Below are positions 46,808 to 55,763 of a DNA stretch of 64,000 nucleotides, one piece after another. This DNA is from Helicobacter sp. (GTDB lineage Bacteria; Campylobacterota; Campylobacteria; Campylobacterales; Helicobacteraceae): the NCBI RefSeq assembly GCF_017502485.1, contig NZ_JAFVUX010000011.1, positions 47,627 to 111,626 of the forward strand, given 5' to 3'. The position numbers and the translations under genes are program-made. Under the pieces are notes generated by a model, which saw nothing but the letters and a program-made list of their open reading frames with translations, did not search any database and was not told the origin of the DNA. Every line of letters starts with the position of its first letter. Within the stretch, counting starts at the first letter, position 1.

Positions 46808-48895
46808 ATGCGTCTATTTCCCTTACTAGCAGCAAGCTCTCTAGCCTACACGCTCCACGCCCAAGCTACACAGGAGCAAGTCCCATCAAAGCCCACAGAG
46901 CAAAAGACTCTTGACCCCATCTATGCCCAAGCTATTAGAGAGTCTGCAAGAGATCACGAATATGCTAACACCACCACCATTGATGCAAAAAGCCTGCAAT
47001 CTCGCCAAGCCACAAGCTTGCGCGATGTGTTCGCGCTAGATTCTAGTATAAGCATAGGGGGGGCTACTACCACAGCACAAAAGGTCTACATAAGGGGATT
47101 TGAAGATAGACTTTATAGTGTCAATATCGATAACGCCAGCCAATATGGCAATCTCTTCCACCATCAAGGCAATATCACTATCGATCCTACGATGATCAAA
47201 GATATTTCCGTCCAAAAAGGTACACCAGATGCCTATATGGGAGTAGGTGCGCTAGCAGGGTCGATGAGCATCCGCACAAAAGATGCGCACGACTTCTTGC
47301 GATATGGACAGAAATATGGTACGCTAGTTGAGCTTGGTGGTTATAGCAACCAAGGCTTTAAGACACATTTGGCTGGGTTTTTTGCGCTAAAAAATACCGA
47401 TGCGCTTCTATCGGTAAATTGGACAAATATCCTAGGCTTTTCTGCGGGTAATGGGCAGTGGGTGCAAGGCTCTGCCAATAACAACAAGAGCCTGCTTTTT
47501 AAGCTCAATCAGCAACTAAGCAAGCGCAATACCCTAACTCTCTCCTATAATGGGTTTAATGAAACCTCCACTGCGCCTTTTGCCACCAATTTAGCAGTAA
47601 AAAATGTAACGCTTTTTACCCATACTAACTACAACCACACTGCCACTTTAGGCTTCACACGCCAAGCTGATAGTGCTAAGCCAAGCTCCACGCAAATGCG
47701 CACTAATCTCTACTTCAACCAGCGATCTCTTTATCTTAAACCCCTATCTCTACCTCAAACCAGTGGCGAATACGACGAAGTCAGGGAGAAAAACATCGCC
47801 TTTAGTAATGTCGGCTACAATCTAGCCTTAAGTAATCAATTTAGCGTGCTTGACTTAGAGTATGGGCTAAACTATCAAGGCGTATTTGTTGCTGATACCG
47901 CCGCGCCAAAAGATACCATAAACCGCGCAAGAGAGAGCGGACATATCTATGGAGGTTTTATTAAAACAAGCTATGTGCCAAACGCACATTGGGTGCTAGG
48001 TGTGCAAAGTCGCTATGATATATTCAACTATTTTGATAAAAACAACCAAACCCACCTAACACAAGGCTTCTCACCAGCTGCTAGTATCACTTACTTCCCC
48101 ATAAGCACACTAAGCTTCCGTGCAAGCTATGCCTATCTCACAAGAGGGGCTATGCCCGGTGATGCCACAATTTTAGGAAATAAAGAAGTGCTTATACACA
48201 AAGCTCTGCGCAAAGAGTCTATCCAAAATATCGAGCTAAATGTAGATTATAGTGGCAGTATCTTTTGCGCGCGTATGGCTGGGTATTATTCTAGGCTTGG
48301 TGATTTTATCAATAGCTATGCGCACGATCACGATCACGACAACCATGTCCATACAGGCCACGGCCACGACCACGGAGGTTTGCGACAGAATATGCAAGCC
48401 CCGATTGAAGTCTTTGGCTATGAAGGAGGTGTGGGCGCAGATTACAAAAACTTTAGCTCCTATGCCTCTATCGCACAGAGCTTCCCAACTTATAAGGGCT
48501 ATTTACTGCAAGATACTTATGAGCTAGGTGCGGTATATGGGATTATTTATAATCTCTCTTTGCAGTATGAGTTTCCGCGGTATCATCTACGCTTTGCTTG
48601 GCTTAGTCAATTTACGCAGCGCATACAATACAAAGGTTATGATATTTACAACGACCAAACAGGCTTCATCGACAAAGCCGGATATAGCGTGCATAATCTC
48701 TACATAAATTGGGAGCCTTTGGGTGAAAAGAGGCTATCACTGCGTCTAAGTGTCAATAATATTTTTAATACCTTTTACATCGCCCAAACAAGCCCATTTA
48801 AAAATGAAGCAATGGAGAGTTTAGATTCTAGAGTGCGGGGTGCTATGCCAAATCCGGGGATTGATGTGCGCTTTGAAGTAGGCTATCAGTTCTAG
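46808..48895 (+). CDS. TonB-dependent outer-membrane receptor with His-rich loop (Zn/Ni uptake candidate)
   Basis: 695 residues. Signal peptide (MRLFPLLAASSLAYTLHA), plug domain (about 50-165: LRDVFALDSSISIGG, VYIRGFEDRLYSVNIDN, DAYMGVGALAGSMSIRTKD), then a 22-stranded-type barrel ending in aromatic Phe (VRFEVGYQF). Residues ~505-524 form an extracellular-loop-like stretch with eight or nine His alternating with Asp/Gly, as in zinc receptors such as Neisseria ZnuD. A G7 run lies at 47057-47063 early in the gene. Divergent from a Fur/Zur-like regulator. Metal identity inferred; nickel is the main alternative in Helicobacter. Confidence 0.85.
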   Translation: MRLFPLLAASSLAYTLHAQATQEQVPSKPTEQKTLDPIYAQAIRESARDHEYANTTTIDAKSLQSRQATSLRDVFALDSSISIGGATTTAQKVYIRGFEDRLYSVNIDNASQYGNLFHHQGNITIDPTMIKDISVQKGTPDAYMGVGALAGSMSIRTKDAHDFLRYGQKYGTLVELGGYSNQGFKTHLAGFFALKNTDALLSVNWTNILGFSAGNGQWVQGSANNNKSLLFKLNQQLSKRNTLTLSYNGFNETSTAPFATNLAVKNVTLFTHTNYNHTATLGFTRQADSAKPSSTQMRTNLYFNQRSLYLKPLSLPQTSGEYDEVREKNIAFSNVGYNLALSNQFSVLDLEYGLNYQGVFVADTAAPKDTINRARESGHIYGGFIKTSYVPNAHWVLGVQSRYDIFNYFDKNNQTHLTQGFSPAASITYFPISTLSFRASYAYLTRGAMPGDATILGNKEVLIHKALRKESIQNIELNVDYSGSIFCARMAGYYSRLGDFINSYAHDHDHDNHVHTGHGHDHGGLRQNMQAPIEVFGYEGGVGADYKNFSSYASIAQSFPTYKGYLLQDTYELGAVYGIIYNLSLQYEFPRYHLRFAWLSQFTQRIQYKGYDIYNDQTGFIDKAGYSVHNLYINWEPLGEKRLSLRLSVNNIFNTFYIAQTSPFKNEAMESLDSRVRGAMPNPGIDVRFEVGYQF

Positions 48896-48936
48896 GAGAT
48901 AAATTTTAGCTTAAAATGGATATAAAAGTAGTATCG

Positions 48937-49024
48937 TGGCAGAGAGGAAGGGATTCGAACCCTCGAAGGCTTGCACCTTACACGCGTTCCAGGCGTGCTC
49001 CTTCAACCACTCGGACACCTCTCT
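48937..49024 (-). tRNA. tRNA-Ser (anticodon GGA), CCA encoded
   Basis: Acceptor stem AGAGAGG/CCTCTCT with discriminator G and encoded CCA (plus-strand TGG at 48937-48939). D arm GTCCGAGTGG, anticodon loop CTGGAAC within a CACGC/GCGTG stem, a long variable arm typical of serine tRNAs, and a GGTTCGAATCC T arm. 88 nt in total. Confidence 0.95.
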
Positions 49025-49051
49025 ATACACTAGTCATGTAAAGAAGCACGC

Positions 49052-49057
49052 ATTGTA
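49052..49057 (-). promoter_or_regulatory. -10 box of the tRNA-Ser gene
   Basis: On the minus strand TACAAT preceded by TGC (extended -10) lies 27 bp upstream of the tRNA 5' end. Confidence 0.5.
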
Positions 49058-49131
49058 GCATATTTTGCAAATCTCTACCATAAACTCTGCGTATGTGCAA
49101 TCCACTTGCCTAATACTAATGTAGTGTTTGT

Positions 49132-49137
49132 TATAAT
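49132..49137 (+). promoter_or_regulatory. -10 box of trpE-trpG-trpD
   Basis: Perfect TATAAT preceded by TGT, 38 bp upstream of the trpE ATG at 49176. The predicted transcript start (~49144) leaves a leader of about 30 nt. Confidence 0.6.
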
Positions 49138-49175
49138 CTGCAATCCACTATGCCATATTGCCACAAAGGTTGGGA

Positions 49176-50750
49176 ATGTTTCCTAGTTTAGATACCATAC
49201 GAGCACAGAATCTAGCCAAGCAGGGCTACACGCACATCCCAGTAGCAAAAGAACTCTACGCAGATTTCATCACACCAATCCTTGCCCTGCGTGCGCTCAA
49301 AGCTCACTCTAAAGAAGTCTTTCTCTTAGAATCTATGCAAGATCCAAATAATCGTGGGCGATATAGCTTCCTAGGCTTTGAACCAAATGCGCAAGTGCGT
49401 GCCAATAGGGGAGAGATCATACTTACTACTAAAGACTTATCCTTACGCACTCTTGCCACAAGCCCTAGCGTGCAAAATGGCGACTCCACTACCTTTAAAT
49501 GCGACCCTAAAACCATCTTGCGTGCCATCCTAGCGCACTACAAATCCCCAAAGCTCCCGGATATGCCACCCTTCACCGGTGGGCTTGTGGGGTATTTTGC
49601 CTATGAGTCTATCCGCTATATGGAGAGCAGTCTTGACTTCCCCGTGCAAAACAAGCCAGAATCTAGCAATGATTGGGGGCTAGATTCTAGTGATGATTTG
49701 CATCTTATGCTTTTTTTACACACTATAGTCTTTGACCATCTACGCCAAAAGCTCCTACTCATTACTAACATCAATCTAGCAGAGCTAGAATCTAGCTTCA
49801 CGCAAGCCAAGCATAAGCTAGATTCTATCGCACACATCTTGTATCAGGCAAACAACGCTAGCAAGGCATTCACACCCTTTAAGTTAGAATCCCCACTTAA
49901 ACACTACTTTAGCCAAAAGCAATTTAGTCGCAAAATCCACGCCGCCAAGCACTACATCAAGCAAGGAGACATTTTCCAAGTAGTGCTATCAAACCCTATG
50001 CAAGCACGAGCTAGTGGCTCACTCTTTGATGTTTATCGCGTGTTGCGCACAAGCAACCCATCTCCTTATATGTTCTATCTCTCTAGTAATGCACTAGAAA
50101 TTACCGGTGCTTCCCCTGAGACACTTGTGCGCCTAGACTCTAACACGCTTTATACTTATCCGCTTGCAGGCTCGCGCCCACGCGGAGCAAATGAACAAGA
50201 AGATGCACACTTGGAGCAAGAGCTTTTAAACGATGAAAAAGAGCTTAGCGAACACAATATGCTAGTAGATCTCTCGCGTAATGATATGGGGCGTGTGGCG
50301 CAAATTGGTAGTGTCGAAGTCGCACAATATAAGCAAATTGTCAAATACTCTCACATTATGCATCTCTCTTCTACAATCCGCGCGCGCCTTGCTAGCGATC
50401 AAGACGCCCTAAGTGCACTTGAAGCGATTTTGCCAGCTGGCACACTCTCTGGCGCACCTAAAATCCGTGCATGTGAGATTATCTATGAGCTAGAAGAAAT
50501 CGCTAAAGCTGGGGATCGTGGGATTTATGGTGGAGCGATAGGCTACCTAGATTTCTCTGGCAATATGGACACTTGTATCGCTATCCGCCTTGTATATAAA
50601 AGGGATAATAAAATCTTTGTGCGCTCTGGAGCCGGGATCGTCTATGAGAGTAATGAAAATGCCGAGTGGCAAGAGCTACAAAACAAAGCACAAGCTATTA
50701 TCCAAGCCCTAGAACTAGCAAATGCTGGGCTTGACAAGGGGCTAAAGTGA
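49176..50750 (+). CDS. trpE: Anthranilate synthase component I
   Basis: 524 residues from ATG 49176, chosen because AAAGG at 49164-49168 is well placed; an in-frame TTG at 49158 is less likely. Makes anthranilate from chorismate. Seen: FLLESMQDPNNRGRYSFLG-like block near 45-60 (the LLES of the tryptophan-binding site), FTGGLVGYFAYESIRY, PSPYMFYL, TYPLAGSRPRG, LVDLSRNDMGRVA and GAPKIRACEIIYELE. Feedback inhibition by tryptophan is likely. Overlaps trpG by 4 bp. Confidence 0.95.
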   Translation: MFPSLDTIRAQNLAKQGYTHIPVAKELYADFITPILALRALKAHSKEVFLLESMQDPNNRGRYSFLGFEPNAQVRANRGEIILTTKDLSLRTLATSPSVQNGDSTTFKCDPKTILRAILAHYKSPKLPDMPPFTGGLVGYFAYESIRYMESSLDFPVQNKPESSNDWGLDSSDDLHLMLFLHTIVFDHLRQKLLLITNINLAELESSFTQAKHKLDSIAHILYQANNASKAFTPFKLESPLKHYFSQKQFSRKIHAAKHYIKQGDIFQVVLSNPMQARASGSLFDVYRVLRTSNPSPYMFYLSSNALEITGASPETLVRLDSNTLYTYPLAGSRPRGANEQEDAHLEQELLNDEKELSEHNMLVDLSRNDMGRVAQIGSVEVAQYKQIVKYSHIMHLSSTIRARLASDQDALSALEAILPAGTLSGAPKIRACEIIYELEEIAKAGDRGIYGGAIGYLDFSGNMDTCIAIRLVYKRDNKIFVRSGAGIVYESNENAEWQELQNKAQAIIQALELANAGLDKGLK

Positions 50751-51340
50751 TCCTTTTACTTGATAATTACGATAGCTTCTCTTACAATCTCTACCAACTT
50801 CTTTGCTCACAAGGCGCACACATAGAAGTCTATCGCAACGACAAAATCTCCCTGCAAGATATACAAGCAAAATCTCCGCAAGCCATCATCATCTCCCCGG
50901 GTCCCAAAGCCCCTAAAGATGCTGGGATCTGCATTGATGCCATCCGCGCCTTTGCTCCGCATATCCCAATACTTGGCGTTTGCCTAGGACATCAGGCGAT
51001 TTGCGAAGCCTTTGGTGGTAAGGTTGGGAGTGCATCAAAGCTTATGCACGGCAAACAAGACACTATAGAAATTGATACCACAAGCCCGCTTTTTGCCAAT
51101 CTGCCTAGATATATTGAAGTAGCGCGCTACCACTCTTTATGCGCTTTAGAGCTAGGTAGTGAGCTTATCGCTCTTGGGAAAACGCTTGACACAATGGGTG
51201 AAGCGGATTCTATGCTTATGGCTCTGGCACATAAGCACTATCCTACCTATGGCGTGCAGTTCCACCCAGAATCCATCTTAACACCCAAGGGCGCAGTGAT
51301 TATCCAAAACTTCCTAGCTATCGCACAAAAGGGGATATGA
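50747..51340 (+). CDS. trpG: Anthranilate synthase component II (glutamine amidotransferase)
   Basis: 197 residues from GTG 50747, overlapping the trpE stop (GTGA). Supplies ammonia from glutamine to TrpE. Seen: LLLDNYDSFSYNLYQ, IISPGPKAPKDAG, GVCLGHQAI with the nucleophilic cysteine near 81, and the HPESI catalytic His/Glu block near 174. It could also serve p-aminobenzoate synthesis. Confidence 0.95.
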   Translation: MILLLDNYDSFSYNLYQLLCSQGAHIEVYRNDKISLQDIQAKSPQAIIISPGPKAPKDAGICIDAIRAFAPHIPILGVCLGHQAICEAFGGKVGSASKLMHGKQDTIEIDTTSPLFANLPRYIEVARYHSLCALELGSELIALGKTLDTMGEADSMLMALAHKHYPTYGVQFHPESILTPKGAVIIQNFLAIAQKGI

Positions 51341-52356
51341 TGATTAAAGACTCTATAATCGCTCTAGCCAAGGGGCAAACACTAACCTACACGCAAGCAA
51401 AGCAAGCGATGGATGAGATTATGAGCCAAGAGGCTAGTGACATTCAAATCGCTGCATTTCTTACTGCGCTAGCGTTAAAGGGTGAAAGTATCGATGAGAT
51501 CACCGCTTGCGCAGAATCTTTGCGCGAGCACTGTGTGCGCTTACTGCACAATATGGAAGTGTTAGAGATTGTAGGCACAGGGGGCGATGGCTCAAACTCC
51601 TTTAACATCTCTACTGCTAGTGCCATTGTAAGTGCAGCAGGTGGGGCAAAAGTCGCCAAGCACGGCAACCGCTCCGCCTCTTCACAATGTGGCTCTGCTG
51701 ATGTGCTAGAAGAGCTTGGAGTAAATATTATGCTTGATAAAGAAAGAGCACAAAGGCTTCTAGAAGAAATTGGGATTTGCTTTTTGTTCGCGCAAAATTA
51801 TCATATCGCTATGCGCTATGTCGCTCCTGTGCGCAAGCAGCTGGGTATTCGCACGATTTTTAATATCCTAGGACCTTTGAGCAATCCAGCTGGAGCTAGC
51901 TTGCAACTTATGGGCGTGTATGATGAGAGTTTGTGCGAGCCATTAGCTTGCGTGATGAGAAACCTTGGTGTCAAGCGCGGAATGGTCGTCTATGGGCAAG
52001 ATAGCCTTGATGAAATCTCTCTAAGCGCACCCACTAGAATCTGTGAAATCAATGAGAATACTATACGATCCTACATTTTTAGTCCTGAAGAGTTTGGGCT
52101 AGAGCTCTGCGATAAAATCGCGCTGCAAGGCGGGGATAAAGGCACAAATGCACGCATTATCGAAGAAATTTTTAGCGGGCTAGATAAAGGGGCTAGATAC
52201 AACGCCACTTGCCTAAATGCCGGTGCAGCACTCTGCATTGCTAACAAAGCAGAATCTATGCGAGATGGATTCTACCTAGCACGCAAGCTAATCGACAAAA
52301 AAAGCGCGCAAGAAAAACTTAGCACCTTTATCGCCCACAGCCACAAGCTCACCTAA
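51337..52356 (+). CDS. trpD: Anthranilate phosphoribosyltransferase
   Basis: 339 residues. Second step of tryptophan synthesis. Seen: VGTGGDGSNSFNIST near 70-84, KHGNRSASSQCGSADVLE near 109-126 and GPLSNPAGAS near 166-175. The ATG overlaps the trpG stop by 4 bp. Last gene of this cluster; trpC is not downstream. Confidence 0.95.
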   Translation: MMIKDSIIALAKGQTLTYTQAKQAMDEIMSQEASDIQIAAFLTALALKGESIDEITACAESLREHCVRLLHNMEVLEIVGTGGDGSNSFNISTASAIVSAAGGAKVAKHGNRSASSQCGSADVLEELGVNIMLDKERAQRLLEEIGICFLFAQNYHIAMRYVAPVRKQLGIRTIFNILGPLSNPAGASLQLMGVYDESLCEPLACVMRNLGVKRGMVVYGQDSLDEISLSAPTRICEINENTIRSYIFSPEEFGLELCDKIALQGGDKGTNARIIEEIFSGLDKGARYNATCLNAGAALCIANKAESMRDGFYLARKLIDKKSAQEKLSTFIAHSHKLT

Positions 52357-52761
52357 AGAACTCCAATGCTTTTTATAGCTCCTATCTCTTTATCTTTTGT
52401 AACCTTTCAGCAAATTGTGTTTTAGTAGATTACTACCACTTTGCAGCCGCACTCTTATAGAGAATCACTACTCGGCAACCCACTCACCTTAAGGAATTTT
52501 TTATCGTGGCATTTTTAGGGAGGAGAATGTATAAGGGATGTTTGTGGAGAGGTGGGGCTACTTAGATTTTGCAAACTTGTGAGAAGATGCACACTTTGAG
52601 AGAAAATATTTTTATACGCCATGGCTTTTATAAGCTACTAGTAGCCCCAAAGAAGCAGAATCTAATCACGCTTACAAGAAACAACAAACCCAAACAGATT
52701 CTAGCTCTAGGGGTTAAGCTTGCGGGTTAGAATCTAAGCGCATATATCTGCTAGAATCTAG
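52357..52761. other. 405-bp spacer between convergent trpD and cysS
   Basis: No ORF of useful length on either strand. It contains a GGGAGGAG followed by ATG at about 52528 that opens only 12 codons, an inverted pair AGCTACTAGTAGC near 52632-52645, and several TAGAATCTA-type words. Nothing recognisable; perhaps eroded DNA with terminators for both genes. Confidence 0.5.
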
Positions 52762-54213
52762 CTACTCTAGCGCGCGTTCCCATATCGTGCCATCACTTGT
52801 ATCACTAAGCACAATTCCCATAGATTCTAACTCAGTGCGGATTGCATCAGCTTTGGCAAAATCGCGCGCCTTTTTCGCCTGCGCGCGTATAGCGATTTGC
52901 TCTTGTATATACACTTTTTGCTCTTTGGTTACACCTTGTTGAAAATACTCCACACAATCCCCCCCGCCAATACCAAGCAGCTCCCATATAAAATCAAGGC
53001 TTGCCAAAATCCTTAGCTTTAGCTCCTTGTCCTTTGGGGTAGAATCTAGGCTTGTGTTTGCGCTGTGAATCATATCTTCTAGCACGCTTAGAGCTTTTGA
53101 GATATTCAAGTCATCGCGCATACTCTCTAAAATCTCATCGCAAAACTTGCACTCTAGCGTGATATTGCTCCCCTGCATAGCCACTCTAGCTCCACTTAGC
53201 CCGCCACCAAATCCACTTACCACACGCTGCTTTAGGCGGTAAATTTTGTCGAGTCGTTTTTTTGCTAGGAGTAGATCTTCTTCATTGAAGTGCAAAATCG
53301 CGCGATAATGTATCCCAAGCAGATAATTGCGCACGACTTCGCCACTATATTGCTTGAGCGCGTCTTTGATATAAAAGCTATTACCCAAGCTTTTACTCAT
53401 CTTTTGCCCATCAATATTGACAAAACCATTGTGCATCCAATACTTTGCAAGCTCCCTACCTGTGGCACAGCGACTCTGGCAGGCTTCGTTTTCGTGGTGA
53501 GGGAAAAGCAGGTCTGCACCACCACCGTGAATATCTATGGCAAATTCTTTGTCTTGGTAGGCTAGCACTTCTTCAATCATCGCCGAGCACTCTATATGCC
53601 AGCCCGGTCGCCCAAACCCTAGCACACTCTCATAGCCAAAATCTTGCGCACCTTTGTAGCTCTTCCACAACGCAAAGTCTCGCACATCGTGCTTTTGCTC
53701 ATCGTTATGAATTCTAGCTTGACTCTCATTATCAGCCCCACGCCCTGAAATCTCCCCATATTTCACATCTTTTGGGACATTGAGATAAATATCGCCATTA
53801 GGGAGCTTATAGGCTATATCTTTATCCAAAAGCTTAGTGATAAGAGTTGTCATAGCAGAAAGATTTTCCGTAGCTTTTGGCATAATATCTGGGCGACGCA
53901 CAAGCAGAGCATCCATATCATTAAGGTATGCTTGGATATAAGATTCTGCAACTTCTGCGACACTTACACCAGATTCTTTAGCTTTTTTGATAATTTTGTC
54001 ATCAATATCGGTGAAGTTTTTTACAAACAACACATCATAGTCGCTTGCCTTAAGTGTCCTACATAGCAAATCAAAGGCAATGGAGCTTCTAGCATGTCCT
54101 AAGTGCGCATCATCATACACTGTAGGTCCGCAGACATAGATCCTAACCGTCTTGTCTTTTATTGGAACAAACTCTAGCTTTTTCTTCGCTCTTGTATCAT
54201 AGATTTTCATCAT
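52762..54213 (-). CDS. cysS: Cysteinyl-tRNA synthetase
   Basis: 483 residues (the second Met at 54210 is an equally good start). Charges tRNA-Cys. Seen: the HIGH-like box YDDAHLGHARS near 34-44, zinc cysteines (VCGPTVYD; WHIECSAM), GGGADLLFPHHENE and the KMSKSLGN loop near 268-275. 9 bp downstream of murJ on the minus strand. Confidence 0.96.
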   Translation of the reverse strand: MMKIYDTRAKKKLEFVPIKDKTVRIYVCGPTVYDDAHLGHARSSIAFDLLCRTLKASDYDVLFVKNFTDIDDKIIKKAKESGVSVAEVAESYIQAYLNDMDALLVRRPDIMPKATENLSAMTTLITKLLDKDIAYKLPNGDIYLNVPKDVKYGEISGRGADNESQARIHNDEQKHDVRDFALWKSYKGAQDFGYESVLGFGRPGWHIECSAMIEEVLAYQDKEFAIDIHGGGADLLFPHHENEACQSRCATGRELAKYWMHNGFVNIDGQKMSKSLGNSFYIKDALKQYSGEVVRNYLLGIHYRAILHFNEEDLLLAKKRLDKIYRLKQRVVSGFGGGLSGARVAMQGSNITLECKFCDEILESMRDDLNISKALSVLEDMIHSANTSLDSTPKDKELKLRILASLDFIWELLGIGGGDCVEYFQQGVTKEQKVYIQEQIAIRAQAKKARDFAKADAIRTELESMGIVLSDTSDGTIWERALE

Positions 54214-54222
54214 TATCCTTGC

Positions 54223-55734
54223 TTAATGTGGAATTTGTATATAATGTAGCCATAGTGCAAGTAGCAAAATCTCGCACACAAGCATAAAGCCGAGCAATAG
54301 TGCATAATTTCGCGCACAAATTATAACCCAAAACTCCCCAAACCCAAATGCCCTAATGGTCAAAACAAATAGTACAAACCCACTAAGACTCCCAGCAAGA
54401 GCCAATCCAAATGCCCCTAAAAACTGCATAAGCACTAGTGAAAAAACAACCCCCACAAGCAAGGAGATCGCAGAGATTTTCGCTGCTAAAGCTTGCTGGG
54501 AGCGCGAGTAGAGATAGAGAGAAAAAATCCTAGCACAGCCAAAAGGCACAAGTCCCACCATATAACCTGCAAATACCATCGCACACTCTAGCGTATCGGT
54601 GCGCTCAAACTTTCCGTGCTCATAAAGTAGCCAAACAATCTGCTCCCTAAGCATAATTCCCCCAACCGCGCAAAAAAGCAACATAAAGAGCAAAAACCAA
54701 AACGCCTTTTTCATCGCTATAAAGGCTTTTTGATGCTCATTGGCTTTAATCGCCTTTGCCACCATAGGAAACAATGCCGTAGAAATCGCAATGGCAAAAA
54801 TAGCTAAAGGCAACTGGAAAATGCGATTAGCATAATAGAGGTAAGAAATCGCCCCACTCGCCAAAAATGATGCCAAAATCGTGTCAATAAAGCTAGCAAT
54901 TTGTGCTGTAGAGCTGCCAAGCATAGCTGGCAAAAACTGCTTGAAAAACCGCCTAAGCTCGCTTCTAATAGTGCTAGCTAGCTTTGTGGCTTTGAGTTTA
55001 GAATCCAAGGCTTGCTTATGTAAATTCTGGGCTGTGGTAGAATCTACTTTTTTACCAAACAACACCCTAGTAAGCCCAGCCACATACAACTCCTGCACCC
55101 CACAAACAAAAAGCCGCATAAACCCAAATTTATAAAGTGGGTAGATATGCAGAGCGACTTGCGCTATGCCGCCAACTAACACACCATAACTAGCGATATA
55201 CACGATAGCTAGCTCATCACTCCCCCTAGCAAAAAGTAGTGCGCAAATCATCGCGATATTAAGCAGCCCTGTGTTATACGCACTCACCCAAAAATGCTGC
55301 TTATACTGCAGAAGTGTGCTAAAAAATGTAACCAAAAACACCAAAAACAAATACCAAAAGTGAATAGCTACAATCGGGCTTGCTAGCTTGATTAGCTCAT
55401 CATCAAAGCCTAGAGCCAGCACTTTAGTAAATGCTCCGCTAAAAGCCACCACAAGCAGGCTAAAGCCAACAAGGATGCAAGAAAAGAGCAAGAGCACTAG
55501 CACGCTAAATGCCCCCTTTTTACTACTTGCAATGAAACTCGGCAGGAAGCTTTGTGTAAACGCTCCCTCGCCAAAAATCCTGCGAAAAAGATTAGGGAAC
55601 TTAAATGCGACAAAAAATATATCGCTATACACCCCAGCTCCCAAGATATTTGCCATACTCAAATCCCGCAAAAACCCCAATACCCTAGAGCATAAAATCC
55701 CACTACTATTTGTCAAAAACGCCTTTTTAAGCAC
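54223..55734 (-). CDS. murJ: Lipid II flippase MurJ (MviN)
   Basis: 503 residues with about 13-14 membrane helices. Flips the peptidoglycan precursor lipid II. N-terminus SSGILCSRVLGFLRDLSMANILGAG and FKFPNLFRRIFGEGAFTQSFLP are diagnostic. A hydrophilic stretch (about 225-265, VDSTTAQNLHKQALDSKLKATK) enlarges one loop. The mobile-element remnant begins 30 bp upstream of its ATG, so the original promoter region may have been replaced. Confidence 0.93.
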   Translation of the reverse strand: MLKKAFLTNSSGILCSRVLGFLRDLSMANILGAGVYSDIFFVAFKFPNLFRRIFGEGAFTQSFLPSFIASSKKGAFSVLVLLLFSCILVGFSLLVVAFSGAFTKVLALGFDDELIKLASPIVAIHFWYLFLVFLVTFFSTLLQYKQHFWVSAYNTGLLNIAMICALLFARGSDELAIVYIASYGVLVGGIAQVALHIYPLYKFGFMRLFVCGVQELYVAGLTRVLFGKKVDSTTAQNLHKQALDSKLKATKLASTIRSELRRFFKQFLPAMLGSSTAQIASFIDTILASFLASGAISYLYYANRIFQLPLAIFAIAISTALFPMVAKAIKANEHQKAFIAMKKAFWFLLFMLLFCAVGGIMLREQIVWLLYEHGKFERTDTLECAMVFAGYMVGLVPFGCARIFSLYLYSRSQQALAAKISAISLLVGVVFSLVLMQFLGAFGLALAGSLSGFVLFVLTIRAFGFGEFWVIICARNYALLLGFMLVCEILLLALWLHYIQIPH

Positions 55735-55763
55735 AACAATCCTTTACAAAATATAGATTCTAG

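Noticed and set aside
48301..48390. Alternating GATCAC/CACGAC bases in the receptor gene as a DNA repeat
   Set aside because: Explained by the encoded His/Asp-rich loop; units are not identical.
48937..49024. tRNA-Ser gene as insertion site of an island
   Set aside because: No integrase or fragment of the tRNA 3' end lies beside it; its neighbours are ordinary genes.
52959..52965. C7 run in cysS
   Set aside because: It encodes ordinary Gly residues of an essential gene, where switching would be lethal.
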